NCBI GenBank assembly: GCA_002296055.1
Contig: DBHE01000233.1
Coordinates: 1 to 29,150, forward strand
Length of the DNA: 29,150 nucleotides
Direction of reading: 5' to 3'
From: Pseudomonadaceae bacterium UBA836
GTDB lineage: Bacteria; Pseudomonadota; Gammaproteobacteria; Pseudomonadales; Pseudomonadaceae
Made by a program: the position numbers and the translations under genes. Shown piece by piece: positions 26,260 to 29,150 of this stretch (its first letter is position 1; the number at the start of each line of letters is the position of its first letter). Below the pieces are notes generated by a model. The model saw only the letters and a program-made list of their open reading frames with translations. It was not told the DNA's origin and searched no databases.

Positions 26260-26568
26260 TCAGGCGGTGACATCCAGCAAGGTGCCCAGCACCTCATCGG
26301 CGGTGTCGATTACCGACGCGCCGACCTCGGCTTCCTGACGACCTTGCTGCAGCTCAACCAGGCTATCAACCAGATTCACCGGGCGATTGGTTTCCACCGC
26401 AGTAGACGCTGCCGCCTGACCGGTAGCCGGCTGAGCCGGTTGCGCGGCATTGACGGCCAGATCGGCCGGTAAGCCCGCGTTGGCAATATCAGAGGCTGCA
26501 GCATTGATACGGTTCTGGCCCTGGCGTACCGAGGTCAAGCCGGACGAAATGAGATCAAGGGTAGGCAT
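26260..26568 (-). CDS. Mini flagellar rod/hook-like protein of unknown function
   Basis: A 102-residue protein joining both ends of a flagellar axial protein. Residues 3-33 (DLISSGLTSVRQGQNRINAAASDIAN...) resemble the N-terminal rod/hook helix with its N-IAN motif; residues 64-101 (VNLVDSLVELQQGR...VIDTADEVLGTLLD) resemble the C-terminal helix of FlgC, FlgG and FlgE. Only about 30 residues, Ala/Pro/Gln rich, join them, so it would be a bare D0 domain. The ATG at 26568 has AGAGGTGG upstream. No flagellar genes are nearby. Its neighbours are the SprA-related gene (downstream, 21 bp) and bioD (upstream, 73 bp); PA0505 holds this position in PAO1 as remembered. Confidence 0.75.
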   Translation of the reverse strand: MPTLDLISSGLTSVRQGQNRINAAASDIANAGLPADLAVNAAQPAQPATGQAAASTAVETNRPVNLVDSLVELQQGRQEAEVGASVIDTADEVLGTLLDVTA

Positions 26569-26641
26569 AACACCACCTCTTAAAACAGATGTTCCGTTAT
26601 TCAAGCACAAATGGCCCTTTGCCCCAACACCGCCGGTCGCG

Positions 26642-27322
26642 TCAGACCAGCGGCGTCACCTGCAAATGAGCTGCCACTGCGGCAGCATCCGCCGTTTCCA
26701 GACGCGGTACCACCCCCAAACACGGCGCTTTGATCAAGGCTTTGAGCGTTGCCAGGTTTTCAGCCTGGCGACTCATGTCCGGGTCCACATGATTGGCCAC
26801 CCAACCAGCCAGGTGCAGCCCGTCAGCAGCGATTGCCCGGCAACTGAGCAGTGCATGGTTTATGCAGCCTAAACGCATGCCAACTACCAGTACCACGGGC
26901 AGCTTGAGCGCAATCGCCACTTCACTGAGCAGCTCGTCATCATTGAGCGGCACACACCAACCGCCAGCGCCCTCGACCAATGTCAGATCTGCCTGCCTGT
27001 CGAAAACCTGGCGACAGGCACCGGCCAGGGCCTGCGCGGTGAGCGGCACATTTTCTTCACGCGCGGCGATATGCGGTGCAATGGCGGCCTCAAGCGTTAC
27101 CGGGTTGATCAGCTCGTAGGCCAGCTCCGGGTTGCACTCAGCCTGCAAGGCCAAGGCATCTTCATTGCGCAGCCCGTCAGGCGTGCGTTCGCAACCGGCA
27201 GCAACCGGCTTGACGCCCGCCGTTGTCAGCCCCCGCAAGCGGGCGGCGTGCAGCAGACCAGCGGCGATGGTGGTTTTGCCAATCTCGGTGTCAGTACCGG
27301 TAACAAAGTAATGCTTGCTCAT
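26642..27322 (-). CDS. bioD: Dethiobiotin synthetase BioD
   Basis: A 226-residue P-loop enzyme with GTDTEIGKTT (residues 9-18) and the EGAGGWCVPL motif. It closes the ureido ring of 7,8-diaminopelargonate with CO2 and ATP to give dethiobiotin. The ATG at 27322 follows AGGA and is 10 bp after the bioC stop, as the last biotin gene of the unit. A longer frame of 27 codons upstream would overlap bioC and was not used. No intrinsic terminator is visible in the 73-bp gap before the mini-rod gene, so read-through into that pair is possible. Confidence 0.96.
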   Translation of the reverse strand: MSKHYFVTGTDTEIGKTTIAAGLLHAARLRGLTTAGVKPVAAGCERTPDGLRNEDALALQAECNPELAYELINPVTLEAAIAPHIAAREENVPLTAQALAGACRQVFDRQADLTLVEGAGGWCVPLNDDELLSEVAIALKLPVVLVVGMRLGCINHALLSCRAIAADGLHLAGWVANHVDPDMSRQAENLATLKALIKAPCLGVVPRLETADAAAVAAHLQVTPLV

Positions 27323-27332
27323 GGAAGAGGTC

Positions 27333-28115
27333 CTACTTGTGCAGAATGATCTGGGCAACCTGGTAGGTCGCTGGCAAGCCAGCGCTCTGACGGTGGGTTT
27401 CATAGGCCGCGGTCAACGCTCTCAGCCGGGCTCGCCCGGTCAAGCCGCCGGGCCGTCCGGCGTTGAGGTTATGGGCGCCAAGCGCCTTGAGCTCATGGGT
27501 CAGGGCACTGAGCTGCGGGTAATGCAGTACATGGGGTTCCACCTCACAGTGCCAACGCGCAAACCCGGCCTCCGACAATAGGCTTTGGAGCTGAGCCAGA
27601 GGCATAAAGCGGTTGACGTGCACATAGCCGTCCACCTGCTCCCAGGCATCACGCAGCTCGCCAAGCGTACCCTCGACCAGCGTATTAAAAGCCATTACGC
27701 CGCCAGGCAGCAGGACTCGCCTGGCGTCGGCCAAGGCCCGACCCAGATCGGGGCACCACTGCAACGCCAGACTGGAGAACACCAGGTCTTGGGACCTGCC
27801 TCGCAGTGGCAGCGCCTCTGCATCGGCAGTGATCCAGGCCGCCTGCTCAGGCCCCTGGGCACGCGCGTAACGCAGCATTCCCTCGGCGATATCGAGCCCC
27901 AGTACCGGGCGCCCAAAGCGCGCGTTCAGCGCCCGAGTGAAGTAACCGGTACCGCAGCCAAGATCAGCCAACGAGCGTGGCCGCAGCGACTCAGGCAGAC
28001 GCGCCAACAGATTGCTGCCGACCTGACGCTGCAGCTCGGCCACCTGATCATAGGTGCTGGCCGCTCGGCTGAACGACGCTGCAACCGCACGCTTGTCGAT
28101 GGCCGCTGCGTTCAT
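27333..28115 (-). CDS. bioC: Malonyl-ACP O-methyltransferase BioC
   Basis: A 260-residue SAM methyltransferase: the family start [24 protein letters not shown], the SAM loop [12 protein letters not shown] (about 49-60), and [19 protein letters not shown]. It methylates malonyl-ACP so the fatty acid machinery can elongate a pimeloyl chain; BioH later removes the methyl. The ATG at 28115 overlaps the bioH stop as ATGA, which fixes the start in preference to a 29-codon longer frame. bioD follows after 10 bp. Confidence 0.95.
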   Translation of the reverse strand: MNAAAIDKRAVAASFSRAASTYDQVAELQRQVGSNLLARLPESLRPRSLADLGCGTGYFTRALNARFGRPVLGLDIAEGMLRYARAQGPEQAAWITADAEALPLRGRSQDLVFSSLALQWCPDLGRALADARRVLLPGGVMAFNTLVEGTLGELRDAWEQVDGYVHVNRFMPLAQLQSLLSEAGFARWHCEVEPHVLHYPQLSALTHELKALGAHNLNAGRPGGLTGRARLRALTAAYETHRQSAGLPATYQVAQIILHK

Positions 28116-28825
28116 TGACGTTCCAGCCAGTCGCCGATCTCGCCGGCCAGCCAGATTGGCGCCTCCAGCGGCAACGCGTGACTGGCCTGGGGCAGCACAC
28201 ACACCTCGGCCAGCTCGTTCAGCTGCGCCAGCGCCTGCGCCGCGCCGGCGGGCACCAGCGCATCGGCGCCAGCCAGGCAGTGCAGCACCGGCTGCTGGCA
28301 GCGCTGCAAGGCAACGCGGTTGTCCAGCACACCGAGCAGCGCAAGATGATTGAGCCGCTGCAGCGGATCCAGATCGCTCCAGACCAACTGACGACTCAAC
28401 TCGCGCGCTTGCTCGGCGCCCTGGGTAACCAGCAGACCAAAGCGCTTGAGTGCGCGTTCCGGCTGTTCGCGGGCGTCGCTGATAAAGCCCTTGAAGGTGT
28501 CCGGCGCCATCGCCTCCGGCCAGCCCTCGCGCGCCGAGAAACAGGCATTGCTGGCAATGGTCACTATGCCCGGAAACCGCTCTGGAAAGCGTCGCTGCAG
28601 CTGCACCGCCAGCACACCGCCCAGCGACCAGCCACCCAGCCAGCCCGCCGGCAAGGCCTCAGCCAAGGCACTGAGGTTCGGCTCCAGCGTGGACATCTGC
28701 AAGTCTGGCGGCAGCTCTGCCACCTTGACGTTCAGCGCGGGCAAGCGCTCCTGCAGGGCCTGCTGCAGCGGCAGCAGATTGCTCGCCGCCAGCGCCCAGC
28801 CAGACAGCAGGGTGAAATTACTCAT
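28112..28825 (-). CDS. bioH: Pimeloyl-ACP methyl ester carboxylesterase BioH
   Basis: A 237-residue alpha/beta hydrolase with nucleophile Ser67 in GGWSLGG, acid Asp188 in LAGADALVP and His216 in ASHALPLE. It cleaves pimeloyl-ACP methyl ester to end chain elongation. It is somewhat shorter than E. coli BioH (about 256 residues) but keeps the triad, and like the Pseudomonas genes lies between bioF and bioC. The start overlaps the end of bioF by 8 bases and its stop overlaps bioC by 4. Confidence 0.93.
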   Translation of the reverse strand: MSNFTLLSGWALAASNLLPLQQALQERLPALNVKVAELPPDLQMSTLEPNLSALAEALPAGWLGGWSLGGVLAVQLQRRFPERFPGIVTIASNACFSAREGWPEAMAPDTFKGFISDAREQPERALKRFGLLVTQGAEQARELSRQLVWSDLDPLQRLNHLALLGVLDNRVALQRCQQPVLHCLAGADALVPAGAAQALAQLNELAEVCVLPQASHALPLEAPIWLAGEIGDWLERQ

Positions 28826-29150
28826 GAATCAGCTCCTGTTGCGCCTGCGCCAGTGCCTCAAGCAGACGGTCAACCTGTTGTTCGGTATGGATGGCACTCA
28901 GCGTCACCCGCAAACGCGCGGTCCCCTTGGGCACCGTGGGTGGGCGAATCGCGGTGACCAGTATGCCGCGTTGACGCAGCGCAGCCGAGAGCGCCAGGGC
29001 ACGTTCACTGCTGCCGACCACAATCGGCTGGATCGGCGTTGGGCTGTCCATCAGCTCCATCCCCAGCGCGTCGACGCCTGCGCGAAAGCGGCGTATCAGT
29101 GCAGCCAGGTGCTCCCGGCGCCAGCACTCTTCACGCAGCAGACGCAGGCT
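28818..29150 (-). CDS. bioF: 8-amino-7-oxononanoate synthase BioF, C-terminal part only
   Basis: The gene enters from the right edge; about 110 C-terminal codons are visible in one frame with no internal stop. The segments [46 protein letters not shown] match the C-terminal domain of BioF-type alpha-oxoamine synthases. The enzyme condenses pimeloyl-ACP and alanine using PLP; the PLP lysine lies outside the window. It is the upstream gene of bioH-bioC-bioD. Confidence 0.94.
   Translation of the reverse strand, partial: SLRLLREECWRREHLAALIRRFRAGVDALGMELMDSPTPIQPIVVGSSERALALSAALRQRGILVTAIRPPTVPKGTARLRVTLSAIHTEQQVDRLLEALAQAQQELIHE

Overview
The window reads as a chromosomal core segment of a Pseudomonas-like gammaproteobacterium (Pseudomonadaceae, Pseudomonas or Halopseudomonas type). 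The basis is the proteins themselves (AlgW, short HisG, MlaFEDCB, KdsD-KdsC-LptCAB-RpoN-Hpf-PtsN-RapZ-PtsO, DarP, BioFHCD) and a gene order that, from memory, follows P. aeruginosa PAO1 from about PA4442 (cysN) to PA4473 (yjgA), with a second block resembling PA0501-PA0506 (bioF to fadE). No rRNA, tRNA, CRISPR array, prophage or transposase gene was seen.

Layout. 1-1224: cysN (start only) and cysD, ATP sulfurylase, minus strand. 1497-3543: a Nif3-family protein and, divergently, the DegS-type protease gene algW. 3563-11377: a long minus-strand series running mlaF-mlaE-mlaD-mlaC-mlaB-ibaG-murA-hisG-hisD-hisC, which joins outer-membrane phospholipid transport, peptidoglycan precursor synthesis and histidine synthesis. 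11582-18547: a long plus-strand series kdsD-kdsC-lptC-lptA-lptB-rpoN-hpf-ptsN-rapZ-ptsO, covering Kdo synthesis, LPS export, sigma-54 and the nitrogen phosphotransferase branch. 18715-20734: pmbA (minus) and yjgA/darP (plus), divergent. 20816-20974: a small MITE-like element, at which the PAO1-like gene order ends. 21005-23196: egtD-egtB, ergothioneine synthesis. 23263-25068: an acyl-CoA dehydrogenase (fadE1-like) with a strong promoter overlapped by two PsrA-like operators. 25237-25500: a second, larger, inverted copy of the MITE-like element. 25507-26568: a two-gene unit of a 102-residue mini flagellar-rod-like protein and a SprA-related HExxH protein. 26642-29150: biotin genes bioF(partial)-bioH-bioC-bioD, minus strand.

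How the genes work together: most of the window is envelope biogenesis (Mla, Lpt, Kdo, MurA, AlgW) linked to core metabolism. Many junctions are ATGA or GTGA stop/start overlaps, which suggests translational coupling. The most notable items are the related MITE-like elements bracketing the egtDB/fadE segment, the PsrA-like operator pair over the fadE promoter, the mini-rod/SprA-like pair, dispersed GCTTGAAGCTTG intergenic repeats, and a perfect 15-bp hairpin over the pmbA stop codon. Nothing here is clearly a new defence or mobile system; the mini-rod/SprA-like pair is the best candidate for uncharacterised biology.
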